This document shows positions 19,241-30,244 of a DNA stretch of 64,000 nucleotides, piece after piece. The number at the start of each line of letters is the position of its first letter. The stretch's first letter is position 1. The stretch comes from Tubulanus polymorphus (Eukaryota; Nemertea; Palaeonemertea; Tubulaniformes; Tubulanidae): the NCBI RefSeq assembly GCF_964204645.1, contig NC_134032.1, positions 6,751,175 to 6,815,174 of the forward strand, in the 5' to 3' direction. Below the pieces are notes generated by a model. The model made no database searches. It was not told the DNA's origin and saw nothing but the letters and a program-made list of their open reading frames with translations. The position numbers were made by a program, and so were the translations under genes.

Positions 19241-19336
19241 AAAAATTCACCAATCAGATTTACACAATACATTATACAAGTATGTTCGATCGTTGTATTG
19301 ACAAAATTTATAGTTTCAACTAATACATTATTTTAT

Positions 19337-20107
19337 TTATAATTCCAACCAGAACTTTTCAATTTCTGGATCATTGTCAAACATTTTTTCAATATCGTTT
19401 AAGTATTTTACTATATCAGAAAATGACAAACTTAAAAATTGGAATCTTTTATATGTAATTAATCTCCCTACACTTCTTAATTTTCTTTCATACCCAGCAC
19501 TAATACCTATATATTTTTTAACCCAAGAAGTCCAAGAAATCCCCGCAGTTTGTTTATTAAACATTAAAAATCCCCTATTTAAACAATCCCCGAAAATGAT
19601 ATAATCCCATAAATGCTTTGCTTTTTTAAATAACAAGGTTCTATAATTTTTTTTCAATAAAACAGTTATTTCATTAAATGATGTTACACCTTCTATTTCT
19701 TTAAAACTTACATCTTTTTCATTTGATAATTTTGATTTTAAAAACTTATTTAACTCATTTCCGCTCATTTTCTTTTTAGTTTTTGTTCCTTTTAGTCTTA
19801 ACAATATTTCTACATTGGTTGTTGGTCTTTTCGGAAATGATGTTACGCTTGATTGCTGGTTTTCTATTATTTTTTCTAAAATTAATGTCATTTCTTGATG
19901 GTAATATAAATGTTTTTTAACTTCTTCTAACGTTTCATCTTCTATATCGAAAGATTCTTTTACTTCAGTACCCATTTCGGTTGGTTCATCTTCCATTTCG
20001 GTTGGTTCATCTTCCATTTCGGTTGGTTCATCTTCCATTTCGGTTGGTTCATCTTCCATTTCGGTTGTCCTCTGAGAATCAAGAGTACTTCTTGATACAC
20101 ACGACAT
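19337..20107 (-). CDS. element protein with TEMEDEP repeats
   Basis: About 256 aa, starting at the ATG at 20107 (an upstream in-frame TTG is unlikely). Residues about 15-45 contain four acidic TEMEDEP repeats from a 21-bp DNA repeat. The C-terminal domain has 'WDYIIFGDCLNRGFLMFNKQ', 'GISWTSWVKKYIGISAGYERKLRSVG' and 'RFQFLSLSFSDIVKYL', a helical domain I recall from other cnidarian-type Polintons; its function is unknown, but the 'IGIS..Y.RKLR' core looks like a helix-turn-helix or host-like DNA-binding fold (inference). The start context is AATAAAATG, like the polymerase gene rather than the capsid group. Confidence 0.7.
   Translation of the reverse strand: MSCVSRSTLDSQRTTEMEDEPTEMEDEPTEMEDEPTEMEDEPTEMGTEVKESFDIEDETLEEVKKHLYYHQEMTLILEKIIENQQSSVTSFPKRPTTNVEILLRLKGTKTKKKMSGNELNKFLKSKLSNEKDVSFKEIEGVTSFNEITVLLKKNYRTLLFKKAKHLWDYIIFGDCLNRGFLMFNKQTAGISWTSWVKKYIGISAGYERKLRSVGRLITYKRFQFLSLSFSDIVKYLNDIEKMFDNDPEIEKFWLEL
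19974..20068 (-). repeat. 21-bp coding minisatellite
   Basis: Four near-perfect tandem copies of a 21-bp unit (TTCGGTTGGTTCATCTTCCAT on the plus strand is the unit, split here as 20+1 bases), encoding TEMEDEP. The copies are almost identical, so the expansion is recent. Confidence 0.85.
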
Positions 20108-20627
20108 TTTATTCAACTAAAAGATATCAGCGGTAGAACAGGAACCGCGATATTATATGATATAAATATTTTCAAGTCTATCGTTTCTAATTATTATAAC
20201 TTATTATAGTTCAAGTTATTATCTATCTAACGTAAAATAGAATTAACTGTATGAAGTTGTAGTTGTCAAAAGCACTTAAAGGTTTCATATTTAATAGCCC
20301 CAATAACTACAAAAAACAGTACTTACATTTAGATTTATAATTGTAAACTATAAACTCCTAATTTCGTTTCGAAAGATAGAATATCCTGAGCACAATGTTA
20401 CAGCGTATGTCCATTTCCGGGGCGATTTCTAGAATGACACGTCGTTGATTATGCCACGTCATCTAGTTCCGGTTCTAGAATTTTCTCTACACGTTTGTAA
20501 TATTATGTGTCATAATGTCTCGTCGTCATAGTAACAACTGTAACGGCTGTGAATTTATAGATTTATTCCATAGCTCTGTACATTGAATGTATATAGGTTC
20601 AAATAGAATCATGTTCTAGTATAAACA
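20108..20627. other. non-coding region near the right end of the element
   Basis: 520 bp without a recognisable gene. It contains less AT-rich patches (about 20395-20530) with CACGTC-type words. It probably holds the promoter of the leftward 19337-20107 gene, but no motif beyond AATAAAATG is clear. Confidence 0.4.
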
Positions 20628-20725
20628 TCGGATCCTCAACATATTGTTCATTATTTGGATCATTATTCCATAATTCAATAAATTTCTTTCCTTTTGTTAA
20701 CTGTTCTGAATATAACTGTAAATAT
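20628..20725 (-). pseudogene. 3'-end fragment of a second HNH gene copy
   Basis: About 95 bp that match 18116-18222, the end of the HNH gene, with scattered differences and a small deletion. It stops exactly where the right TIR begins at 20726. It is therefore a diverged duplicate truncated by the TIR boundary, not a functional gene. Confidence 0.8.
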
Positions 20726-21182
20726 TCTAGTTTCAATTTATTCTCTAAATGTGTTTAGTTTTATTGTGTCTTGCTTTTTGAGACTTATCTATATTTATCT
20801 TACATGTTGGGCAGTAGTACTTATTTGCTTCCATTTTAATACTATATTTTTTATTAAAATTGATTTTAGAAGTTCAATGATTTAAATGTTATTCATATAT
20901 ATATGAATATTTTAAGAGTAATAGGGGTAATAGGCTTTCGGGTTAAAGGTTGAACGGGCGGGTGAGTAAAAATGAAAAACATAAAAATAATTACAATTTC
21001 TACTTGAATTAGGAGTGAAACTCATAAAATGAAAAATAAATTCGAGCGTGTGAGAATTTATTTTTCATTTTTATGAGTTTCGCGAGTAATTCAAGTAGAA
21101 ATTGTAATTATTTTTATGTTTTTCATTTTTTACGAGCTCGACCGTTCGACCTTTGATCCGAAAGCCTATTACCCCTATTACT
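20726..21182 (-). repeat. right terminal inverted repeat
   Basis: Reverse complement of 2882-3339, including the palindromic terminus, the polymerase leader and the first codons of the polymerase. It ends ...CCTATTACT directly before the CATGTA duplication. One A is missing relative to the left repeat in the coding part. Confidence 0.95.
20745..20834 (-). pseudogene. truncated polymerase 5' end inside the right TIR
   Basis: The right TIR carries the polymerase ATG (20834) with its full leader. The missing A shifts the frame, which ends at a TAG at 20745-20747 after 29 codons. It covers only the first zinc-finger region. It is a by-product of the TIR reaching into the polymerase gene. Confidence 0.8.
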
Positions 21183-21188
21183 CATGTA
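21183..21188. repeat. target-site duplication, right copy
   Basis: CATGTA, identical to 2876-2881, directly outside the right TIR. Confidence 0.95.
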
Positions 21189-22649
21189 TATAGTTTAAAA
21201 TAACCCTTGTGTAAAAGATTAATTTTGTGCTGTAATTATCAAAAGTGTCGGAATATTCATTATTGCCATACCACGTAACAACCATTGTGAGAATAGATTA
21301 TTTCTGTTGCATGGCATGTTGTCTCTAAGAGTCCTCCATGGTTGTACATCAGGGGACCAGTCAAAAAATGAAAAAATAGTTGAGAAAAAAATGTATCGGT
21401 TCTCCATCGTAGGTTTGACACATATGTATTAATGTTGTAGTCATCGAGAATTAATCTCTACAGATTTTGTGCATATTTACATGTCAATAAAGATATTTTC
21501 AAATAAGACCATAGCGTTGTGTTTCCATTGCTGAAAAGGAAAAGGATCGATTCGATGCAGCATACTTGATTCCTAATACGACTAGGGCCTACATATGTTA
21601 AATTCCCCGACATCAGTTTCCGAAGTTCACGTTATCGTATTGGGTTTTAGTTCAACATTTTAGTTGAGTAGTTTATGCATCTATAGTTTTGACTGGAAGA
21701 CAACACCGTTGGGCGAATATCTCAAATATATAAGGAGATATAAGGAAAAATATCGAATTGTGGTCGGCCCAGACTGCAGATCGATTCCTATGTACTGCCA
21801 AGGCTTCCAAAGCAATATCTCGAGGCCCCCACATCGCTGCTGCAGACCAGATCTTTGATGCAGAGCCCAACATATGAATGACCTGTTCAACCCTACAGAT
21901 ACATTTTTCTGGCATTCTATCATACCATTTAATGATAATTACTGAAGTACTCGACGTAAATACGAAATATTTTGAAGCATGAATTTATTTTTATTGTTTC
22001 AATCATAATATAACATGTAATGCATTCACATCGTGATGTTACTTAGCCTAAATGTTAAGAACAGTTATTAAGATGAGCGCAACATACATAGCATCAAAAT
22101 CTAAAAATTCAGCCATCCATTAAACATATTGACTCGTTGTTTAGTGGGGTAACTAAAACACATTTAAAAAAATAATTTCCAGTGCCGAATCTGTAAGGAC
22201 AGATGAAGTGGGGTTTCTTCTGACTTCCTGAGCTATGAATAAACTAGTTTTAAAATTGAAAAGTGATTTCGACGGTTTATCGAAGTTTAAAAGCCTTGCG
22301 TAAGTTGGATCTTTTGGGACCAAGACAAATCCTTCGACTTCGAAAAATTCCGACTTCCAGCCGTTTCTAAAAACTATACGACTTCCAATTAAGTTCTGTA
22401 AACGGAAAAATTTAATCCATATCTACAAGAAATGATTAAAAACACTGAAATAGTTCGGGTTCAATTTTTCCAATATACTATCACAACTAGAATAACGACT
22501 GTTGACATGTATCATCGATTTACAGCCAGAAAAAAAGGGTCGGAACAGAAAAGAGAATAGAGGAGAAAATTTTGGACCATCAGTATTCATGTGATATAAA
22601 TGTGATCGTGATATAAGCGAGTATCCGACTACGTAAATTCCTTGTTTCT
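21189..22649. other. host DNA, no supported gene
   Basis: A short leftward open frame at 21673-21915 looks weakly protein-like but has no motif and no flanking splice signal that I trust. Nothing else stands out. Confidence 0.4.
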
Positions 22650-23650
22650 GAGTTGAAATCATCGCCCTTTTATTTTCGCAAGTGACTTTTTAGGTATTTT
22701 CCGAGGACCTAAAATCATCGCCCTTTTAATTTCGCAAGTGACTCTTTAGGTATTTTCCGAGTTTTTGAGCTGAAATCATCGCCCTTTTAATTGCGCAAGC
22801 GACTTTTTAGGTAAATTCCGAGTTTCTGAGCCGAAATCATCGCCCTTTTAATTTCTTAAGCAACTTTTTAGGTAAATTTCGAGTTTCTGAGCCGAAATGA
22901 TCGCCATTTTAATTTCGCCAGCGAGTTTTTAAGTAAATTCCTAGTTTCTGAGCCGAAAAGATCGCCCTTTTAATTTCCCCAGCGACTTTTTAGGTAATTT
23001 CCTACTTTCTGAGCCGAAATGATCGCCCTTTTAATTTCGCAAGCGATTTTGTAGGTAAATTCCGAGTTTCTGAGCCGAAATGATCGCCCTTTTAATTTCG
23101 CAAGCGACTTTTATGTAAATTCCTAGTTACTGAGCCAAAATCATCGCTCTTTTAATTTCGCAAGCGACTTTTAGGTAAATTCCGAGTTTCTGAGCCGAAA
23201 TGATCGCCCTTTTATTTTCGCAAGTTACTTTTAGGTAAATTCCGAGTTACTGAGCCCAAATCATCGCCCTTTTAATTTCGCAAGCGACTTTTTAGGTAAA
23301 TTCCGAGTTTCTAAGCCGAAATCATCCACCTTTTAATTTCGCAGTGACAACCGGGATCACACACAACTCACCAGAGCAACAATGGATTCTTTTCAAGAGA
23401 GCGATGTCACAACGCTACATTTCTGAAGTGAAATCATCGCATTTCACAAGTGATTTAGGTAAATTCTGAGTTTCTGAGCTGAAATCATCTTTTTTAAATT
23501 TCGCAAGTTACTTTTTAGGTAAATTCCGAGTTACTGTGAGCTGGAATCATTGCCCTTTTAATTTCAAAAGTGATTTTGTTAGGTACATCCTGAGTTTCTG
23601 AGTTAATCATCGCCCTTTTTTCACGAGTGTTTGTGTAAATTTCGAGTCTC
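22650..23650 (+). repeat. 61-bp satellite array
   Basis: About 16 tandem units of roughly 61 bp, each with AAATCATCGCCCTTTTAATT, then TCGCAAGCGACTTTTTAGGT and AAATTCCGAGTTTCTGAGC. The middle units are most alike. From about 23340 the array is interrupted and the units decay toward the right. Confidence 0.9.
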
Positions 23651-25086
23651 TGAGCTGGACATCACTAGTTTAAATTCACATTAAGGGATTATTGGTAACT
23701 TCCGACTCGGAATCTAGAATCATTATAGTTAGTGATTTTCGAGGTTTATATCGTTTGTGAGCTAGGAATGATTACATTTTAACAAATGTAATCTCAACTA
23801 TTCTTAGATTTCAAAAGTTATCTTGATCGCCACAGTACGCCAAAATCTTTCCTCGGTTTATTCCGAGTGAAATAGGAATAAATTCCACTATTGCTATTTT
23901 CGGTATGATTCCAAGTCTGTGAGCTATTCAACTAGGGAAAGTTGGACTTAAATGCCAATTCTAGAAAATTATCTGACCGCTGATTTTTGTCCCCGAAATG
24001 TTTGTATGATCGTCGAATTTATTCATCACATCGGCATACTAAGGACTGCAGTTGTCACCTTGTTGTGTTTTAATATGCAGTTGAGGTTCGGTCCATATTT
24101 ACCGTCTGGATCATTTAGAAGAACGGCTTTATGATAACCCAATAACGAACTACATGGCTTACTAACGAGGATATCATCCACCCGCTAAGCAGTCTATTAC
24201 TACGTGATACTAAACTTTAAATACGTACTACAAATACCGGTACCATTCTATTCGCAAACAAATCATCGTGCCACCTATGAAATCTTCAATTTATAATATT
24301 TTGAATACGGGGTGATTGCCACTTGGGTTGTGACATCTCTAAGGGCTTACTCTTTTATGACCTCCGAAGTCTCCGTCTTATATTTCCAATTAGAATGGGA
24401 CAGGCAACCAGTCTACCCAAGAATAGTGAGCCGCCTAGCGGCGCGGCAAGGCTCAACTCGTCGAGAGCGAGGAGCCGAAAAACGAATCAAACGGACATAG
24501 CATTAATATGGTACTATGACATTACCAAGAGACAGTTCTAAAGGGAAAATTGATAATAAAGTCGACTACTGGTAAGTAATATGAGTGTCATTGCGCGAAT
24601 TTATGATATAACCCAAACGAAAAGAATGATAGTGCTAATTGCCGAACGAAACCGACTAATACCCTCACCCGACCACGAGTGGCTTAGCACGGTTCGTTAA
24701 TGCAACGATTTCGCTGGAAAGAATACAATAATACGCGGAAATGCGTTGTCCCTAGTTAGGCCTACCTCGGCGCGTGAAACGTTCAAAATGTCTCCCCTTC
24801 GCATTTTCCTATAAAAAAAGGTCAAACGCCAAGAACTGTCATTCTAGAATCTAGTTAGGTACGTGGCTAAAATTTTCAACATCCCCATATTACAATTTCA
24901 CTTATATGGTTAGAAAGAGCATTAAAAATACCAGGATGGCCTCTGTACCTCAAATAATAAAAAAGTTATGGTTATTTGACTATCTGAAAATTAGCACAAT
25001 TTTGGCACGAATAATTAAGGTAAAACAATAGGATAAGCCGTGATCGCTGCAAGTAAAATTTATAGAAAAATCTTTACAACTTTTTT
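23651..25086. other. host DNA, no supported gene
   Basis: No exon or gene is recognised. A GC-richer patch lies at about 24410-24480. A 16-bp word at 24856-24871 reappears inverted at 31757-31772. Confidence 0.4.
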
Positions 25087-25698
25087 AGCCCACTTGGGAC
25101 TTTAGTCCCAGCGGCTATTGCGTTTACTTTTCGTCCGTTGTCCGTCCGTCCGTCCGTAGACGGAATCCAGTTATTTTGGGAAGTTTTGAAGACGCTTCAA
25201 GGTAACGTCTTGATATTTGGGTTTCACGTGTATCTACCCTAGACACATCTTCAGCCCAAAAACTGGCCCTGTCAGAATCAAGATGGCTGACTGGCAGCCA
25301 TTGTTGTTCGCCAAAATCGGCACTTTTTACACATTTTTGAACTATTTGAGGGAAATTTTGAAGACGCTTCGATCAATTACCTTGATCTTTCGGATATATA
25401 TGAATCCCCCCCCAGGGCCCATCAACGAAACAAAAATTGGGTCGGTCGGACTCAAAATGGCCGTCCTATGACCTTTTTAGTGCCCAAAAATGTTAATTTT
25501 TGCCCGAATTCTGAGTCCTGTAGCTTCCTACTGGTTTTCCATTTCTCATTGCAATTTGTGATGGGTATTCTTTGGAAAGGGATGTTTTATACCTCAGACA
25601 GGTATTTTTCATCAGCCAATTATGACGCAATTGGCGGCCATCTTGGTGTCACCAGTACTCATTCGTGAGTGGGAAAAAGTTTTTCCACATTATATTGA

Positions 25699-26680
25699 CA
25701 CACCTGCCAACCGTTTTTGCCGTATTCCGTTCCGTTCCGGTGCTACCCGCGGTAATACGGCGTTACTGGCACAGGCAATGGAATACGCTTTTTTCCGATA
25801 TCGTTCCGATGTTACACGAATGAGCAAATAAATACGGCCTCAATAAAAATCTCCTCATATTATGTCAATAAAGGTAATTTTGCAGTACATAATCGGTATT
25901 TTAATGGTTTATTAACATTTATTACGGGGAAAGTTTTTATTTGAGTAATTGTCACGAAGTTTCCATACAGCCGGGAACCAGTCTAGCGAATTTTTGGTTA
26001 CAACGAGTAATACCCGGAACCAGTCTAGCGAATTTTCGGTTACAACGAGTAATTTTCATCGCTCAAATTGTCATGAATGTTGCAAATGGCGGACGAAGTT
26101 CACGACGTTTTTTCAAATCTGGAAAATTCGGAGGGTTCTCCGTCTTCTTCGGAGTCGGAATCTGAAACTGATACTGCGGTAACAGGCTGTAGAAAACGTA
26201 TGATTAAGAAATATTGGAAACAGAAGTATAAAAAATCGTACAGCGCACAATATCCATGTTTCATAGCATCGAAATTAAGTAAATATCATGCAAGATGTAC
26301 GATATGTCAAATCGTTATTTTGTTTTCTAGTTGAGTTAACTGGTAATTATAATCTTTAATCGATGGTAGATTAAGTTTACCTGTGATAGTGCGAGTCGGT
26401 GATGGGGTGTGTCTGATGTCTCAAAATTGTTTATTTTTTATGGAAACTGCAGTTTCAAGTTTAATTTCATAATAAATGCATTTTTAAAAATTAATTTCTT
26501 CAGTAGTTTTAATATTCTATATTCTGATTTTAATCCGAAATTTCGTTACTGGCCATATTGAAAATGTTACTGGCAAAGGTCACATCAAGTCTAGTATAGT
26601 GGGTCACTGGCAAAATCTAAAAAATACTGGCAAATTTGAAAAATGTTACTATCTTGAAAAATTCAATGTTGGCAGGTCTG
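25699..26680 (+). mobile_element. hAT-like transposon remnant
   Basis: A 982-bp insertion with 13-bp TIRs, CACACCTGCCAAC at 25699 and its near-complement ending at 26680 (one mismatch). A direct TATTGA repeat lies on both sides (25693-25698 and 26681-26686). The host repeat resumes exactly after it, which confirms the boundaries. hAT elements usually make 8-bp duplications, so either two bases have diverged or the class is different. It is too short to encode a full transposase. Confidence 0.7.
26077..26334 (+). pseudogene. hAT transposase N-terminal fragment
   Basis: 85 codons inside the 25699-26680 element: an acidic Ser-rich stretch, then 'KYWKQKYKKSYSAQYPCFIASKLSKYHARCTIC', which resembles the zinc-binding N-terminus of hAT/ZMYM-type transposases. 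The catalytic domain is absent. Confidence 0.5.
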
Positions 26681-27345
26681 TATTGATACCTAAGCGTATT
26701 TTGCTACCACAATCAATTAGAAAGTTGTAGCTCATAACGTGTTCTATGATTGTGGTGAGTTTCAAGGTAATTGGATTTCGTATATGGCCACCAGGGGACG
26801 TTGAATAATACAATATCTTAGCATTTCTTTATTATATTCGTACCTATGCATATTTTGTAACCACAATCAATTGGAAAGTTGTAGCTCATGACATCATCTA
26901 TGATTGTTGTGAGTTTTAAGGACATTAGTTTTTCTATATGGTCACCAGGGGGCGTTGAATAGTAGAATAACTTAGTATTTCCTTATTATATTGGTACCTA
27001 GGCATATTTTGTTACCATGATCAATTGCAAAGTTGTAGTTCATGACATGTTCTATGATTGTGGTGAGTTTCGAGGTCATTGGGTTTTGAATATGGTGACC
27101 AGGGGGCGTTGAATAGTGGAATGAATTAGTATTTCCATATTAAATTGGTAACGAGGCATATTTTGTTATCACAATCAATTACAAAATCGTAGCTGCTGAC
27201 ATGTTCTATGATATTGGTGAGTTTCAAGGTCGTTGGTTTTTGTAAATGGTCACCAGGGGGCGTTGAATATTGAAATTGAATATTGATTGTTGAGCATTTG
27301 AAACCATTTCCCAAGTGGGCATGGTGTTCCCGGACCCCTAGTTAC

Positions 27346-29276
27346 TGTGTATTTTGGTACATTGTGTATGTATTGTGTATTTTGTGTGTATAACGAAATT
27401 TAATACACTCAAAATATTGTCAGTGACTAGGAACGCAGAGAAAATTATTTGTAGTCAATCCCATGGAACTGGAAAGTAACTTTGATCAATTCTATTTCAT
27501 ATTGAAATTGTGGGCCCGAAGCATATCAATTCTTAGATAAAACTTGGAAAAATGAAAAATAATGCCAGAGGGTTGGGGGATGGGGAAAGACGATGAAACT
27601 GCAACTCTAAGGTTTGATTCATTTCTGGTTATAGAAAATTTGGGCTTTTAAGATAATGAAATTCAATATTCTGCCGGAAAAAGACTTGACCCAATTTCCC
27701 AACTGAATTATTTATTATTTTTGGTATTTGGCTTACCCGTGGCACTGTTTATCACTGCTAAAAACTATTTCGATTCAGATTAGTGCAGGAATTATTCAAT
27801 GGTTTAAACCACTTTGCAAAACCACTATGTAACCGACATTTCGAAGTGAAACTGACTCAGACTGAGACTGGTTTTTGTAAGATTGAAGAATTTTGACCTG
27901 GTTGTTAATTTAGAGATTAGCACCATTCGAAAACAAAAGGACAAGAAGATTACTACGAATTGTTTAATTACGGAGAAAAATGGAAGACGCGTTGAAACGC
28001 ATCAATCGGAAAATTATTTTCTGCCAGAAAGAATCGAATTGATTAATTATCAGCAGAAAAATTCAAATGTCAACACAAAAATTGATTTCTCTTATGAAAA
28101 ATATTTATTTGTTTCTAATCCGCCGGGAATAACGAGTACCGGGTATCTACGGCTCAAGTAAATAAGCAGTGCACGTGGCTAGCGGTACCGAATTCCTTAT
28201 TTGGAGAAAGAAGGGGCGGAGACTTAATGTTGTTGCTGACTGCAATGTGGGGGCTGCTGCTCGAGCGAGACCGATCCGCCGCGCTGCCGTGAAATTTTAA
28301 GCAAATCGTACGACTCAGTCTAACGCACTCAGTTTAACTCTCGTCGCTGTTTTAGAGTAATTTAATTTGATAAGATAATTAAATATTTCAGTGCTGCAGC
28401 TGGGGTTGACTGCTGTACGTGCGCGCTAGAGCGTAATTCTCCGGGATTCGAACCCGTGCGCGATGCCGGACCGGGCGCGTTTGTTATAATGAATTCGCTC
28501 CGGTTGCTAAGGGAATTTCAGCTATTTGAACTTGTTCGATCAACGCGGTTCATTGTTAAACGATTCAACAATCCAAACTTCGCTGCCGGATTTTAGCGTG
28601 ATGTAATTCTACTTCCGATTTCCCCATGAACTTCAAACCGGACGTACTCTGATGTCATTTTTTTGACGCCTTATAAAACGTTACCATTATGAAACCTAAA
28701 CAATGTTAACCATTCAGCGTCATTTTACAAACGACAACCGTAAATCGATGTGCAAAACGTCACAGGTTTATGTGTACACATACAAGCTATTTGGCAAAAT
28801 ATTATTGATAAAGATGTAGAATGGCTCCCTGTGATTATATAGTGACCTCTATTTGAACGTCGAAATGTTATATTGCATTGAATATCTTGAGAAGACGTAT
28901 TGTAATAGTAAAGGAAGTATGATTATATTAGGAGCGGCAGGCATAAATAGAAATGATAAGTAAATCGGATTATTCGGTCAAATGGTGGATGTATACACGA
29001 TGCGGAAGTCTGATGTAAAAGTCAGACCCTGACGTGTGCATGCCGGTGGAATAACGAAGCTATCTACGATCTGAGTAGGGCCAGCGTGATTTTCATCGGC
29101 GGCTGCTACAAGCGGTCTATATAAAAACGTGTAAACATATAATTTCAATATCCAAATGTTTAAGAAAATATGTTCGATATTAGGGGTATGCAGGTTTCAT
29201 GAGATTAGCAATTTATAATAGCATAGCTGTCATATACGGCTCCGCATCCACTGATGGCATGTGCATAAGGTGACAA
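27346..29276. other. host DNA, no supported gene
   Basis: No recognised gene. A tRNA-like B box (TTCGAAT in a CGGG/CCCG stem, minus strand) lies at 28442-28458, but no full cloverleaf could be drawn, so at most this is a SINE or tRNA relic. A GC-richer stretch with CpG words lies around 28240-28520. Confidence 0.35.
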
Positions 29277-29400
29277 TTCAATTCAATACTTTATTGATCC
29301 TTATTACATTGAAATTCCGGGATGAAATTCCCAAATTCAATAAAGTTACAAATTCTAAAATAAGAAAATACAAAATACAAGACACACGGGTAATTCATAC
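29277..29400 (-). repeat. probable 3' tail of a CR1-like LINE
   Basis: On the minus strand this reads as 'tttgtaactttattgaattt', with 'ggatcaataaagtattgaa' and 'ttgaattg' repeats at the end. Such TTGAATTG tails are typical of CR1/L2-type 3' ends. No coding part is visible beside it. Confidence 0.4.
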
Positions 29401-30244
29401 AGAATAACATGAATAAGGTATCTAAATGACAATTTCTACTTCAACCCAGACTCAAGTCTAGGATATCGCCGGAGTGACAGCCAAACTGGGCCCCGGGACC
29501 AGGCCGGCTGGCTACACCGTATGCTCAAAGTCATGATGTAGCAGACATCAGAAGAGCTTCAACCATGCAGGCAATGAAGTTGCAGACCAGCTTAGAGGCA
29601 AAAGTGAATCGAAGTCGGTCACAAGTTGACAATTTTTAAATTAGACCAGTCGAAGACTGTATCATCTACCCAATCGCCAAATCTCATAATTCCCCAAATT
29701 TCTTAAAACTTCGATTTCAAATTTGGATTCCACATTAGCTTATCCCAGAAATTCTACATTTTTTCGCAGGCGTCAAATAATTTATTAAAGTTAATTTTCT
29801 TGTTTCTGACTTTGTCAGTAAGTCAGATTCGGTTAAAATGACACTTTCGAGAATCCACATATACGCGTTTATCATAGGGACGTCCTCCGGGCGCCTTCGG
29901 CGCCCGTCGTCCGTCTATTAACTAATGTGTTAATTAGTTAATTAATTAATCATAATTAAGGCGCAATAATATTGCATCGGACTAACAAATATAGCTGTAA
30001 CTTTTGTTCTATTTAACATATAGTGATGAAACTTGCAGTACATCTTCTTTAATATGCAAGGTAACTGTAGTTCAATCATTGATTCTTACCTAGCAGCATA
30101 CAGTTACCAAATTTGACAAGAACACACAATTACTACAGGAAATCCACGTCACAAGTTATGTAGTCGGTTGCCAGTTCAAACTTCGACACCAGATAGTCAA
30201 CTGCATTGTCGTAAGAGTCCCCAGTAAGCAATTTTGTAGTTGAC
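29401..30244. other. non-coding, with a GC hairpin
   Basis: No gene seen. A perfect hairpin GGGCGCC-TTC-GGCGCCC occurs near 29888-29904, followed by GTCGTCCGTC. This looks like part of another dispersed repeat. Confidence 0.4.

Larger units (their letters stand above)
2882..21182. mobile_element. Polinton/Maverick (adintovirus-like) integrated element
   Basis: An 18,301-bp element bounded by TIRs and a 6-bp duplication. It contains the Polinton core set: protein-primed polymerase B, retroviral-type integrase, A32/FtsK-type ATPase, major capsid protein and a penton candidate. It also has an HNH endonuclease and small virion-like membrane proteins. Genes form a rightward block (3230-14941) and a leftward block (20107-15131). 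Base composition is far more AT-rich than the flanks. Polymerase, penton candidate, capsid and HNH genes are open; the ATPase, the integrase and three membrane-protein genes carry stops or frameshifts. No adenain-like maturation protease was recognised. Gene content resembles adintovirus-like elements in cnidarians and molluscs as I recall them; no search was run. Confidence 0.95.
25087..27345 (+). repeat. dispersed repeat family, copy 2 (longest)
   Basis: It starts GCCCACTTGGGACTTTAGTC and ends CCCAAGTGGGCATGGTGTTC, so the two ends carry a short inverted match. It aligns with 1134-2050 and, reversed, with 58195-59008. A hAT-like element (25699-26680) is inserted in it. Its 3' part is expanded into tandem ~148-bp units (about 26690-27345) with the words TTGTAGCTCATGACATGTTC, 'tgattgtggtgagtttcaagg' (shown in part) and CACCAGGGGGCGTTGAATAG. 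Confidence 0.75.

Noticed and set aside
21673-21923. two overlapping ~80-codon leftward frames
   Set aside because: One looks weakly protein-like, but there is no family signature, no convincing splice sites and no conservation evidence.
22650-23650. CRISPR array
   Set aside because: The repeats are directly tandem without unique spacers, in animal DNA; this is a satellite.
28441-28540. tRNA gene on the minus strand
   Set aside because: A T-arm/B-box-like sequence is present, but the fifth T-stem pair fails and no acceptor or anticodon stem could be drawn. A tRNA-derived relic at best.
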